NCBI GenBank assembly: GCA_023441965.1 | Contig: JAEZNB010000005.1 | Coordinates: forward strand, 1-64,000 | Source: Bacillota bacterium | GTDB lineage: Bacteria; Bacillota; Clostridia; Lachnospirales; Lachnospiraceae | Direction of reading: 5' to 3' | Length of the DNA stretch: 64,000 bases | Shown: positions 7,577 through 15,387 of the stretch, one piece after another | How the letters are laid out: each line of letters begins with the position of its first letter | Numbering within the stretch: position 1 is the first letter of the stretch | The notes under the pieces: generated by a model | Seen by the model: the letters and a program-made list of their open reading frames with translations, nothing else | What the model was told of the DNA's origin: nothing | Databases searched by the model: none | Translations under genes and position numbers: made by a program

Positions 7577-9286
7577 GTGCAGCGTGAACAAGCAGATGTA
7601 ATTGTCATTGGAGGCGGAGGCGGTGGTGCAGTCGCTGCGAAGGAACTGGGAGAGAAGGGAATCAAGGTGGTGCTTATGGATGCGGGTCCCTGGTATGGGA
7701 ACAGCCAATGGCCGGAACCGAATTCTGAACCCGGGGCCATCAGCAGCTCCAATTATGAGGATTTGAGTATCGATCAACTGAACAAAAGCTTTACGGATCT
7801 GGAAAATGATATGAACAGCCCTCAGACAGGAAAATTCCGATGGGGGCCGGCCAACAGAAGGCTTAGTCCATGGCCCAGAGTGGTTTTAGGCAAGGGCTTT
7901 GTCTGGCAGGTAGCAGGGATTGGAGGAATGACTCTTCATTACTATGCTAATTCCCCTCGGGCGTATCCACAGCTTGTAAATGGCATATGGCCTCTATCCT
8001 ATGACGAGCTGATTCCCTATTATGAAAGGGTTGAGGCAACACTTCCGGTCTGGCCCGCCCCCACAACGGCGAAGGAGGAGCTGTTTTATTATGCAGCTAG
8101 GAAGGCCGGTTGGAAGCCGCTAACATCGCCGGATGTGACCGAGCCGGGATACCGGCCGCAGCCCAATGCGATATTGCGGCCCAATCCTCAGCTAATGAAT
8201 CCGGATTTTGACCTGCAAAACAACAGGTCAGTCGGCTGTACCTTAAGAGGCTCCTGTGTCAATGGCTGTCATATCGGGCCAACGGTAGAAGGAGTTGCAA
8301 AGAGATCAACTCTGGTAAGCTACATACCAAGGGCTCTTCGGACAGGGAATGTCGACGTAATGCCGAATACCTTTGTTACGAAGATCCTGACGGAGAAGAG
8401 CCCTGCCGGTGATTTGGAGGCAGTGGGAGTCTTATATCGAAATACCTGGACCGGAGAGCCGGGTAAGCTTAGGGCTAAGGTGGTTGTAATGGCAGCAGGA
8501 GCGATAGAAACGCCTCGGCTATGGCTGAATTCCGGCCTGCCTGAGAATGACTGGGTTGGAAGAGGCTTAGTCAATCATTGGTTTGACAGCGTTACAGGAA
8601 TATTCGAGGAGAAGGTATTAATGAATATCTTGGGTGTCTCAGATGTGAAGCCCTATGTCGGACAAAATGCCGCAGCAAGGTTTGATTATCCCGGTCTTGG
8701 TGTGATCGAGATCTTTGGCATGAGTCCCGGCTTATATTCCTCTGCAATCTACGGGAATAGTGACAAGGGCTATAACAGCCTGCAGCAACCAACGCCGGAA
8801 GCACCCTGGGATTATGAGGGACTGATCGCCGGAGAATTACTCAAGGAATTTATGAGAGATTACCCAAGAACCATCAGCTTACTGATCTTTACCGATGATG
8901 CTGTGAAGCAGACCAGCTCGGTAACCCTCGATCCCCTTCTGAAGGATGAGAACGGTTATATCCCGATGATTGATTATCGTCCTGACAGGGGAGATGAAGA
9001 GAGGCGAAACCGCCTTGCAGTGATTGCAGCTGACATGCTAAGGAAGGCCGGAGCCAGGACGGTGATCCGGTCCAATTGGCCGCCCAATGTATATCTGCAT
9101 ATCCTATGCACGATGCGAATCGGCTTCGTTACCGATACCAATTGTGAAGCACTTCAGGTGAAGAGGCTTTATATCGCTGATAACAGTGTACTTTATAACG
9201 GGCTGGGAGGACCGAATCCTACCCTGACCAATCAGGCCATGGCGACACGGACCTCGGAAAAGCTTGCCCAGAAATACTTTAGCTGA
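7577..9286 (+). CDS. GMC-family FAD-dependent oxidoreductase
   Basis: 569 residues from a GTG start at 7577 (GGGAGGG, good spacing). The N-terminus VIVIGGGGGGAVAAKELGEKG is the Rossmann FAD-binding loop, shown here by its GxGxxG core; the GMC signature around AAGAIETPRLWLNSG lies near residue 310. The C-terminal active-site region has His in YLHILCT and Asn in GGPNPTLTNQAMATR, the His/Asn pair typical of cholesterol oxidase and sugar dehydrogenases. It oxidises an alcohol or sugar; the substrate is unknown. The WGPANRRLSPWPRVVLGKGF and GIGGMTLHYYAN parts fit the sugar-dehydrogenase branch. It pairs with the small subunit immediately upstream. Confidence 0.88.
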   Translation: MQREQADVIVIGGGGGGAVAAKELGEKGIKVVLMDAGPWYGNSQWPEPNSEPGAISSSNYEDLSIDQLNKSFTDLENDMNSPQTGKFRWGPANRRLSPWPRVVLGKGFVWQVAGIGGMTLHYYANSPRAYPQLVNGIWPLSYDELIPYYERVEATLPVWPAPTTAKEELFYYAARKAGWKPLTSPDVTEPGYRPQPNAILRPNPQLMNPDFDLQNNRSVGCTLRGSCVNGCHIGPTVEGVAKRSTLVSYIPRALRTGNVDVMPNTFVTKILTEKSPAGDLEAVGVLYRNTWTGEPGKLRAKVVVMAAGAIETPRLWLNSGLPENDWVGRGLVNHWFDSVTGIFEEKVLMNILGVSDVKPYVGQNAAARFDYPGLGVIEIFGMSPGLYSSAIYGNSDKGYNSLQQPTPEAPWDYEGLIAGELLKEFMRDYPRTISLLIFTDDAVKQTSSVTLDPLLKDENGYIPMIDYRPDRGDEERRNRLAVIAADMLRKAGARTVIRSNWPPNVYLHILCTMRIGFVTDTNCEALQVKRLYIADNSVLYNGLGGPNPTLTNQAMATRTSEKLAQKYFS

Positions 9287-9313
9287 AGTATGATCCTTAT
9301 GATAGGTAAAAAT

Positions 9314-9355
9314 AGGACCCTGAGACTGAGAATGAGATACAGCTCAAAGGGTCCT
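9314..9355 (+). terminator. Hairpin after the GMC gene
   Basis: AGGACCCT (9314-9321) pairs perfectly with AGGGTCCT (9348-9355), with GAG/CTC extending the stem inside. No real T-run follows, so it is either a weak terminator or a 3'-end stabilising hairpin for the two-gene oxidoreductase transcript. Confidence 0.5.
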
Positions 9356-9368
9356 TAATAATATCTTG

Positions 9369-9419
9369 TTGACATCAGGTATCAAAACCCCTTATAATAT
9401 GTCTAAAAGACATATGTCT
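9369..9419 (+). promoter_or_regulatory. Promoter with three interlocking ATATGTCT half sites
   Basis: TTGACA (9369-9374), an 18-nt spacer and TATAAT (9393-9398) form a near-perfect sigma-A promoter for the DUF362 lipoprotein operon. Overlapping the end of the -10 box is ATATGTCT-AAA-AGACATAT (9397-9415), a perfect 8+3+8 dyad, and its right half is also the left half of the palindrome AGACATATGTCT (9408-9419). A repressor bound there would block initiation. The regulator is unknown. Confidence 0.7.
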
Positions 9420-9477
9420 ATAGGACCCGGCAAAGAGATAAGGAATTAGCTTATCACCATTCATAAGGAGGGATACC

Positions 9478-10569
9478 ATGAAAGGGAAGAGATACCTGAT
9501 ACTATTGTTCATCCTGACATTGGTGCTTGGCAGCACAGGCTGCGGTAACAAGGAGCGCACTACTCAGGGGGGAAACCACGAAGTAAACTCTGTGACAGAC
9601 ACAGAAGCTGCTGTTACGGAGGCTGCTAAGGAAGAGTCCGCTCAGGAGCAAAAGCAAGAAGATGATGCAATAGAAGATTCGTCACAAGCAGAAAAAGCGA
9701 TTGTCTATATGATCAAGGAAATCAGCCCGGAGAGTCTGATCAGGATCTACGAAGCACTGAACCGGGAAGCAAGTGGAAAGGTAGCGGTTAAAGTACATAT
9801 GGGAGAGCCTGGAGGTCATAATTACCTGAAACCGGAGCTGGTGAAGGATTTTGTTCTGTTAGTGAACGGCACCTTTGTGGATTGTAATACCGCTTATGGC
9901 GGTGGTCGAGCCAACACCGCAGCACATCTGCAGGCAGCAGAGGATCATGGCTTTACCGAATACGCTGCCGTTGACATCTTGGATGCAGAGGGAGCAATCG
10001 CCTTACCCATAGTAAACGGAAAACATCTGTCGGAGGATTTGGTAGGTTCTCATTATGAGAACTATGACTTTATTATCGTCCTGTCTCATTTTAAAGGGCA
10101 TTCCATGGGAGGCTTCGGCGGAGCCATTAAGAATATGTCCATCGGTTTCGCCAGCTCCGAGGGGAAGAATCTGATTCATAATGCCGGAAAGGGCAATACC
10201 AATAAGTGGCTTCGTGGGGGCTATAGTCAGAATGAGTTTCTGGAGTCCATGGCAGAAGCTGCGAAGGCCATCGTAGATGATGCAGGGGAGAATATTCTGT
10301 ATATCAGTATTATGAATAACCTATCCGTTGACTGTGACTGTGATGCCAGCCCGGCAGCCCCAGTGCTGGCAGACATCGGAATACTGGCCTCTCTTGATCC
10401 GGTAGCTCTGGACAGGGCCTGTGTAGATCTGGTTTATGAGGCGGATGAAATAACCAGTGCGAGCTTAAGGAACCGGATTGAATCCAGAAACGGAACCCAT
10501 ACCCTGGACTATGCTGAGGAGCTGGGAGTAGGAAGCCAGGCCTACGAAGTGGTGATGATCGATGAATGA
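9478..10569 (+). CDS. DUF362-domain lipoprotein
   Basis: 363 residues starting behind ATAAGGAGGG. Signal peptide with lipobox LGSTGC (Cys22), then a ~60-residue Glu/Ala-rich linker and the DUF362 domain: VAVKVHMGEPGG, CNTAYGGGRANTAAHL, ILSHFKGHSMGGFGGAIKN (given here in pieces) and LDPVALDRACVDLVY. DUF362 proteins often occur with ferredoxin domains, but no 4Fe-4S motif is present here. The molecular role is not established. It overlaps the permease gene downstream by 8 nt, so the two are translationally coupled and probably act together at the membrane. Confidence 0.85.
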   Translation: MKGKRYLILLFILTLVLGSTGCGNKERTTQGGNHEVNSVTDTEAAVTEAAKEESAQEQKQEDDAIEDSSQAEKAIVYMIKEISPESLIRIYEALNREASGKVAVKVHMGEPGGHNYLKPELVKDFVLLVNGTFVDCNTAYGGGRANTAAHLQAAEDHGFTEYAAVDILDAEGAIALPIVNGKHLSEDLVGSHYENYDFIIVLSHFKGHSMGGFGGAIKNMSIGFASSEGKNLIHNAGKGNTNKWLRGGYSQNEFLESMAEAAKAIVDDAGENILYISIMNNLSVDCDCDASPAAPVLADIGILASLDPVALDRACVDLVYEADEITSASLRNRIESRNGTHTLDYAEELGVGSQAYEVVMIDE

Positions 10570-11455
10570 TATCATCAGGCGGGAAGCGATCTATTTATGG
10601 TATTATTTTACAATACAGTTCGAACAGATTTTTAAATACTGGGTTATCGGGATACTTCTAGGTTCTGTCATCTCGGTATTTGGAAAGAATAAAATACATC
10701 AGATCTTTGTCCGGATGAAGGATAACCGATGGGGGATCTTTGGACTGATTCCGGCAAGTCTGTTGGGAATAGCATCTCCTCTTTGTATGTATGGGACGAT
10801 CCCCATAGCGGCATCATTTTCAGAGAAAGGGATGAGGGATGATTGGTTGGCTGCCTTTATGATGAGCTCCATCCTGCTGAACCCTCAGCTTATGCTATAC
10901 AGTGCCGCTCTGGGGAGAACGGCCCTCCTGATCCGCTTTTTCTCCTGCATGATCTGCGGGATAGCGGCAGGGCTTTGTATTCATCTCTTCTGCCGTGGGA
11001 AAAGATTCTTTGATTTTACCGGATTTGTCAAGGTTACAAGCCGGGATACAGATCCGAACATCTTCCTAAGGCTGCTGAAGAACATCGGTAGGAATATTAA
11101 AGCAACCGGCGGTTATTTTATGGTAGGCATCCTACTATCCGTCTTATTCCAGCGGTATGTACCCGCGGAGGCCTTTGCCGGTTTATTCGGGAGTCAGCAC
11201 AGATTTGGTATACTGATGTCAGCAACTCTTGGAGTCCCTCTCTATGTATGCGGAGGGGGTACGATCCCCTTGCTTGCCGAGTGGCTGCATTCCGGGATGA
11301 GCATGGGTGCGGCTGCCGCTTTTATGATCACCGGACCTGCAACAAAGATAACAAACCTGGGAGCGTTGAAGGTAATCCTGGGTGGGAAGCAATTTCTCTG
11401 CTATCTAGCCTTTGTGATACTCTTTTCGCTGATTACGGGGCTTATCATAAATTAG
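10562..11455 (+). CDS. UPF0718/DUF318-type permease (YraQ/ArsP-like)
   Basis: 297 residues with about eight hydrophobic segments. Two homologous halves each carry a family hallmark: ASPLCMYGTIPIAASF in the first half and GVPLYVCGGGTIPLLAEW in the second, followed by MITGPATKITNLGALKVILG. Members transport or efflux metals/metalloids (ArsP exports organoarsenicals), but most are uncharacterised; the single Cys in each half could bind a metal. The ATG lies inside the end of the DUF362 gene. Substrate unknown. Confidence 0.82.
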   Translation: MNDIIRREAIYLWYYFTIQFEQIFKYWVIGILLGSVISVFGKNKIHQIFVRMKDNRWGIFGLIPASLLGIASPLCMYGTIPIAASFSEKGMRDDWLAAFMMSSILLNPQLMLYSAALGRTALLIRFFSCMICGIAAGLCIHLFCRGKRFFDFTGFVKVTSRDTDPNIFLRLLKNIGRNIKATGGYFMVGILLSVLFQRYVPAEAFAGLFGSQHRFGILMSATLGVPLYVCGGGTIPLLAEWLHSGMSMGAAAAFMITGPATKITNLGALKVILGGKQFLCYLAFVILFSLITGLIIN

Positions 11456-11577
11456 TCCTAAGTGTGTGATATAGCAGGACAGATATTGTTTTGCCATCAG
11501 ACATATGGTAAACTGATCATAGTTGATGCATGACTTTGGACATGCCCAAATAACCTATGTAAAAGGAAGAAAAAACT

Positions 11578-12546
11578 ATGATCTTTAACATTCTTGATAA
11601 CCCCAACGAAAAGCTCATCGCCTTGATCGGAACCATATTCGCATTTACGATTACCTGCCTGTTCCTCTACCGATTTGGTAAGCTCCTTCCCAGGGATGCA
11701 GGCAGGGAATTTGCCCATGATGGTAAATTGTCCGCCGGTAAACCAAGAGGAGCCGGCTTCTTATTTATCATTGCCTTAATCATATCGTCCCTTATCTTCA
11801 TTCGGCCGGAACGAGAAATTCTCGTTTATCTGGTTTATGTAGCTGCAGCCATGATTACGGGATTTCTGGATGATTGCGCCAAAACACCTTGGGGAGAGTA
11901 TAAGAAAGGTGTATTGGACCTGATTATCGCTCTGATGGTGGCTGTGTCTTATCTGCAGTTCAATCATAATACCGTAACCATTGAATTAATCGGAAAAAGT
12001 TTCGCAGTCCCTCCCGTTCTGTTTGTGCTAGCTACGATCGTACTGGTATGGACCTCGATCAATGTGACCAACTGCTCAGATGGGGTGGATGGCTTATCGG
12101 GTTTCTTGGCTATCCTGTCCCTGATGACCATATTTATCATTAACTACCTGAAAAAGCAGAATACGGACTTTAATTTCTTCATTGTCCTCTTTGCCATGTG
12201 TATTCTGGCCTACCTATGGTATAACATTACCCCCAGTATTATGATCATGGGAGATGCAGGCTCCAGGGCGATGGGACTCTTCATCAGCATCGCCATCTTA
12301 AAGACGGGCAGCCCTCTTCTCTTCATTCCTGTAGCCTTTGTCCTGATTCTGGACGGTGGTTTGGGCCTGCTGAAGGTGTTTTTGCTGCGTTTCTTTAAAA
12401 TCAGGATACTGAAGGAGACCAGAACACCTCTCCATGATCATGTGAGAAAGGTCTGGGGCTGGTCCAATACCCAAGTCGTATTCCGTTTTGCTACGGTTCA
12501 GATTCTGATATCCATTGCTGTGATCTACATGATTCTCTTAAAATAA
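11578..12546 (+). CDS. MraY/WecA-family phospho-sugar transferase, divergent MraY paralog
   Basis: 322 residues, about ten membrane segments. The polyprenyl-phosphate transferase motifs are present: KPRGAGFLF (~55), the catalytic LDD (Asp98-Asp99), NVTNCSDGVDGLSG (~162-175), and MGDAGSRAMG (~224-233). The C-terminal HHH motif of MraY is replaced by PLHDH (284-288), followed by the MraY-like GWSNTQVVFRF. It should join a UDP-activated amino sugar or muramyl peptide to undecaprenyl phosphate in the cytoplasmic membrane. It sits alone, not in a mur/dcw cluster, so it is probably a second copy with altered acceptor or donor use. The ATG has AAGGAAG upstream. Confidence 0.85.
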   Translation: MIFNILDNPNEKLIALIGTIFAFTITCLFLYRFGKLLPRDAGREFAHDGKLSAGKPRGAGFLFIIALIISSLIFIRPEREILVYLVYVAAAMITGFLDDCAKTPWGEYKKGVLDLIIALMVAVSYLQFNHNTVTIELIGKSFAVPPVLFVLATIVLVWTSINVTNCSDGVDGLSGFLAILSLMTIFIINYLKKQNTDFNFFIVLFAMCILAYLWYNITPSIMIMGDAGSRAMGLFISIAILKTGSPLLFIPVAFVLILDGGLGLLKVFLLRFFKIRILKETRTPLHDHVRKVWGWSNTQVVFRFATVQILISIAVIYMILLK

Positions 12547-12680
12547 TAAAGAAAAAAGCATTAGTACACCGTCTGATGGAAGCTGAGTATTCTGTCAAAA
12601 AAATTGTTAAACAGGGAACGGTTTCTCATAAGTCCACGTCTAATGATTGTAATACAAAATAATGATCAGAGGTGGATATT

Positions 12681-13541
12681 ATGAAGAAAACAATAGGAAT
12701 AAAGATAACTGCAGTTTTATGTGCGATTCTTCTGCTTACCGGATGTCAGTCCACGGGAGCTGTGATAAAAACTCAAGAGGGGCTGAAGGATACGATAGGT
12801 ACTGTGGACAAGGATACCAAGCAGGAGGAGCATACCGATCCCGGTCAGAATGACGGTTCAGAGGGAGAGGCCATAAAGGAGGAAGGCAGTATCCAGCCCG
12901 GCAATCAGGGGATTACTGTGAATAAGATTATCTTTGAGGTCCTCGAGATCGAGAACCTGTCCGAGCAGATCCGCAATGAGATTGAAGTTTTAAAGCTTCA
13001 GAAGGGATATGAATTCTGGCAGCAGGAGGATGGTTCCTATCTGATCATGATCGGTGCGGGTGAGAAGCTGACCGGAGGCTATGGCATAGAGGTAGAAGCT
13101 GTTGAGGACAATGAAGGAAAAACCGTGATATCAGTAATAGAGCATGAACCGGTGGGAGATATGAATTTACAGGCCCTCACCTATCCTTTCGTTGTGATCA
13201 AGGCGGCTGGCATAGCAGACCGCTTCCTTATTCTCGATCAGGAGCAAAATGAGTATCCCCATATCTCGGCAGAGGGAAAGATCGAAGGAGAAGACAGCGG
13301 CTTGTTTGACACTGTTCTCAGATTAAGTGAAGACTTTGAAAACCCTGTGATAGGGATCTATCAGGGGCAGATCGACAACCACTCCATTGAGGTGTTGGTT
13401 GGAGAAGCATATATGGTATTTACGGCAGACGATATGGATCAGTATATAAAGGGACTTCAGTCAGGTGACCAGGTAGAAGTGATAAGAACGGTTTCGCCTT
13501 CCGACCAGGTCATGCTGGAGCGCATTATAAAGCTGAATTAA
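12681..13541 (+). CDS. PrcB-domain lipoprotein
   Basis: 286 residues from the ATG at 12681 (AGAGGTGG upstream). Signal peptide with lipobox LLTGC (Cys18), an acidic linker, then a domain at ~75-185 with YLIMIGAGEKLTGGYGIEVEAVE and GDMNLQALTYPFVVIKA, the pattern of the PrcB C-terminal domain (in Treponema PrcB is a partner of the dentilisin protease). A last ~85-residue beta-rich domain follows (IGIYQGQIDNHSIEVLVG). It is a surface lipoprotein that may regulate or stabilise an extracellular protease; no protease gene is adjacent. Confidence 0.75.
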   Translation: MKKTIGIKITAVLCAILLLTGCQSTGAVIKTQEGLKDTIGTVDKDTKQEEHTDPGQNDGSEGEAIKEEGSIQPGNQGITVNKIIFEVLEIENLSEQIRNEIEVLKLQKGYEFWQQEDGSYLIMIGAGEKLTGGYGIEVEAVEDNEGKTVISVIEHEPVGDMNLQALTYPFVVIKAAGIADRFLILDQEQNEYPHISAEGKIEGEDSGLFDTVLRLSEDFENPVIGIYQGQIDNHSIEVLVGEAYMVFTADDMDQYIKGLQSGDQVEVIRTVSPSDQVMLERIIKLN

Positions 13542-13610
13542 GCTTAGCTAGAAGGATGAGCTATCAGTAGGCTAAGAGAAGAAACAGAGTATGTTTAAAG
13601 CGTTACAATA

Positions 13611-13692
13611 CATGGGGCATAGGATCCTTTCTCACACGCACGGTTTGCTGTTTGGCATCCGATGCAGGAGGAAAGGTATCCTATGCCCCATG
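13611..13692. terminator. Long bidirectional hairpin between convergent genes
   Basis: CATGGGGCATAGGA (13611-13624) pairs with TCCTATGCCCCATG (13679-13692), and the stem continues with CCTTTC/GAAAGG and CTC/GAG after a small bulge, giving roughly 22 pairs around a ~35-nt loop. It lies between the PrcB-like gene and the decarboxylase beta subunit, which converge, so it can serve both. T-runs are weak. Confidence 0.65.
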
Positions 13693-13721
13693 ATATTATA
13701 TATATATGAATTCTCTTAATC

Positions 13722-14858
13722 TTAACCGAACAGGGAAAGAAGGACACCGGCTGCTACAGCAGAACCGATAACTCCGGCCACATTCGGACCCATGGCAAAC
13801 ATAAGAAGATAGTTGTTCGGGTTGGCTTTCTGACCCTCTACCTGGGATACTCTGGCGGCCATAGGCACAGCAGAAACACCCGCGGAACCAATCAAAGGAT
13901 TGACCTTACCCCTGGTAATCCAGCACATGAGCTTACCGATCAGCAGGCCACCAACGGTACTGAACATAAAGGCAACCAGACCAAGGATAATGATACCGAG
14001 AGTCTTAGGCTTCAGGAATTCTGAACCGACAGCGGTTGCTCCAACGGTTACACCAAGGAAGATGGTTACAATATTGATCATAGCGTTCTGCGCGGTATCG
14101 GACAAGCGTTCCACAACACCGGATTCGCGGAAGAGGTTACCCAGCATCAGCATACCGATCAGGGGAGCTACAGATGGCAGCAGAAGAACACAGAAAACCG
14201 TAACAACGATCGGGAATAATACCTTTTCCAGCTTGGAAACCTTACGAAGCTGTACCATTTCAATCTTCCGTTCCTTTTCTGTCGTCAACAGCTTCATCAA
14301 CGGAGGCTGGATTAAGGGGATGAGGGCCATATAGGAGTAAGCCGCAATCGCTATGGAAGCCAGAAGCTTCGGAGCCAGACGAACCGCAAGGTAGATGGCG
14401 GTAGGACCGTCAGCGCCTCCGATGATACCGATCGAAGCAGCTTCTTCAGCAGAATAGCCTAACAGATTGGCGATAACGAAAGCGACAGCGATACCAAACT
14501 GTGCACCTGCACCGAGCAGCATGCTGCTGGGTCTGGCAATCAGAGGACCAAAGTCCGTCATGGCACCAATTCCTAAAAAGATGAGGGAAGGATAAATACC
14601 CTTCTTTACACCTAAGTAAAGATAATATAGTAAGCCGCCGGCCTCTGCTTCACTGGGTGGAGCAGCCATCAGGCCTGTCAGAGGCAGATTGACAAGGAGC
14701 ACACCAAAGGCAATCGGCAATAATAGAAGAGGTTCATATTTTCTGACGACTGCCAGATAGATCAGTACGAAGGCAACCAGAATCATGACTGCGGATTGCC
14801 ATGTCAAAGCAGCAAAGCCTGAAGTTTCCCATATCGTAATCAATGAATCTTTAAACAC
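13722..14858 (-). CDS. Na+-translocating decarboxylase beta subunit (OadB/GcdB family)
   Basis: 378 residues, full length for the family. Eleven or so membrane segments with the signature GAMTDFGPLIARP, IGIIGGADGPTAIYLA and PNVAGVIGSAVAAGVLLS, where the Asp in GGADGPT is the Na+ carrier-site residue of oxaloacetate, methylmalonyl-CoA and glutaconyl-CoA decarboxylases. It couples decarboxylation of a biotin-bound carboxyl group to Na+ export. No carboxyltransferase or biotin-carrier gene is in the window, so the substrate (malonyl-type, oxaloacetate, etc.) cannot be named. It lies directly downstream of the small gamma-like subunit on the same strand. Confidence 0.93.
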   Translation of the reverse strand: MFKDSLITIWETSGFAALTWQSAVMILVAFVLIYLAVVRKYEPLLLLPIAFGVLLVNLPLTGLMAAPPSEAEAGGLLYYLYLGVKKGIYPSLIFLGIGAMTDFGPLIARPSSMLLGAGAQFGIAVAFVIANLLGYSAEEAASIGIIGGADGPTAIYLAVRLAPKLLASIAIAAYSYMALIPLIQPPLMKLLTTEKERKIEMVQLRKVSKLEKVLFPIVVTVFCVLLLPSVAPLIGMLMLGNLFRESGVVERLSDTAQNAMINIVTIFLGVTVGATAVGSEFLKPKTLGIIILGLVAFMFSTVGGLLIGKLMCWITRGKVNPLIGSAGVSAVPMAARVSQVEGQKANPNNYLLMFAMGPNVAGVIGSAVAAGVLLSLFG

Positions 14859-14904
14859 GTAAAAAGTCCCCCTTTATAGTATGTAGAATAATGTGGTGTT
14901 TCAG

Positions 14905-15054
14905 TTAACAATCAATATCAGCGGATTTCTTTCTTTTCTCCAGAATCAGTACAGCTATGGAGAATAAACGCAGGATAGCCCAAAGCATACCTAATACAAT
15001 AAATACTACCGCCATACAGAACAGAGCAACAAGTATACTTTCCATCAATGACAA
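14905..15054 (-). CDS. Small gamma-like (OadG family) subunit of the Na+-pump decarboxylase
   Basis: 49 residues read from the sequence, MSLMESILVALFCMAVVF then a hydrophobic continuation and a basic tail ending SADIDC. The TTG at 15054 is preceded by GGGAGGT at 7-nt spacing; an in-frame ATG at 15045 would give 46 residues. One membrane helix near the N-terminus plus a short charged cytosolic tail is the architecture of OadG/gamma subunits, which anchor and assemble the pump. It ends 47 nt before the beta subunit. Too short for normal ORF cut-offs, so easily missed. Confidence 0.8.
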   Translation of the reverse strand: MSLMESILVALFCMAVVFIVLGMLWAILRLFSIAVLILEKRKKSADIDC

Positions 15055-15092
15055 TTGTTTTACCTCCCTTCTATCAATTCCGGACGGACAGT

Positions 15093-15123
15093 AAAAAAAA
15101 GGGAGACCTTATAAAGCTCTCCT
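15093..15123 (-). terminator. Leader terminator (attenuator) ahead of the gamma/beta subunit genes
   Basis: On the minus strand the stem GGAGA-x-CTT / AAG-x-TCTCC with a 3-nt loop is followed by eight T residues. It sits between the promoter at 15185-15213 and the ribosome site at ~15063, about 55 nt into the leader RNA, so transcripts must read through it to reach the pump genes. Confidence 0.7.
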
Positions 15124-15184
15124 CACTGAAGCCTGACTAGAACAATGAGTACAGTGCCGACCGGATATCGTAATACTCGTTAAA

Positions 15185-15213
15185 ATGTTAGCATATCCTA
15201 TTTTGTCCGTCAA
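15185..15213 (-). promoter_or_regulatory. Sigma-A promoter for the decarboxylase gamma/beta operon
   Basis: On the minus strand TTGACG (15208-15213), 17-nt spacer, TAACAT (15185-15190). It would give a leader of about 125 nt containing the attenuator-like terminator described separately. Confidence 0.6.
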
Positions 15214-15334
15214 TCCCCAAATAGTTTAAAATTTGCCATATTTATATAAGGAAAGATATTGCGATGCTTGATTCTATCCTTCTGTAAGGTACGATCTACG
15301 CTTGGAGCAGCTGGGTAGCATCAGCTTAAAAGTA

Positions 15335-15383
15335 TCTGCAGCCACTGCCCGGATATAAATCCTATCCGGAAAGCTGCTGCAGA
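15335..15383 (-). terminator. Hairpin downstream of the NlpC/P60 gene
   Basis: TCTGCAGC (15335-15342) pairs with GCTGCAGA (15376-15383) and an inner CCGGATA (15349-15355) pairs with TATCCGG (15363-15369). It begins five nt after the stop codon; the following T-tract is short. With the promoter and attenuator above it explains most of the 333-nt gap 15055-15387. Confidence 0.55.
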
Positions 15384-15387
15384 TTTT

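Noticed and set aside
15055..15180. T-box or known riboswitch
   Set aside because: Leader is too short and no T-box core sequence is present.
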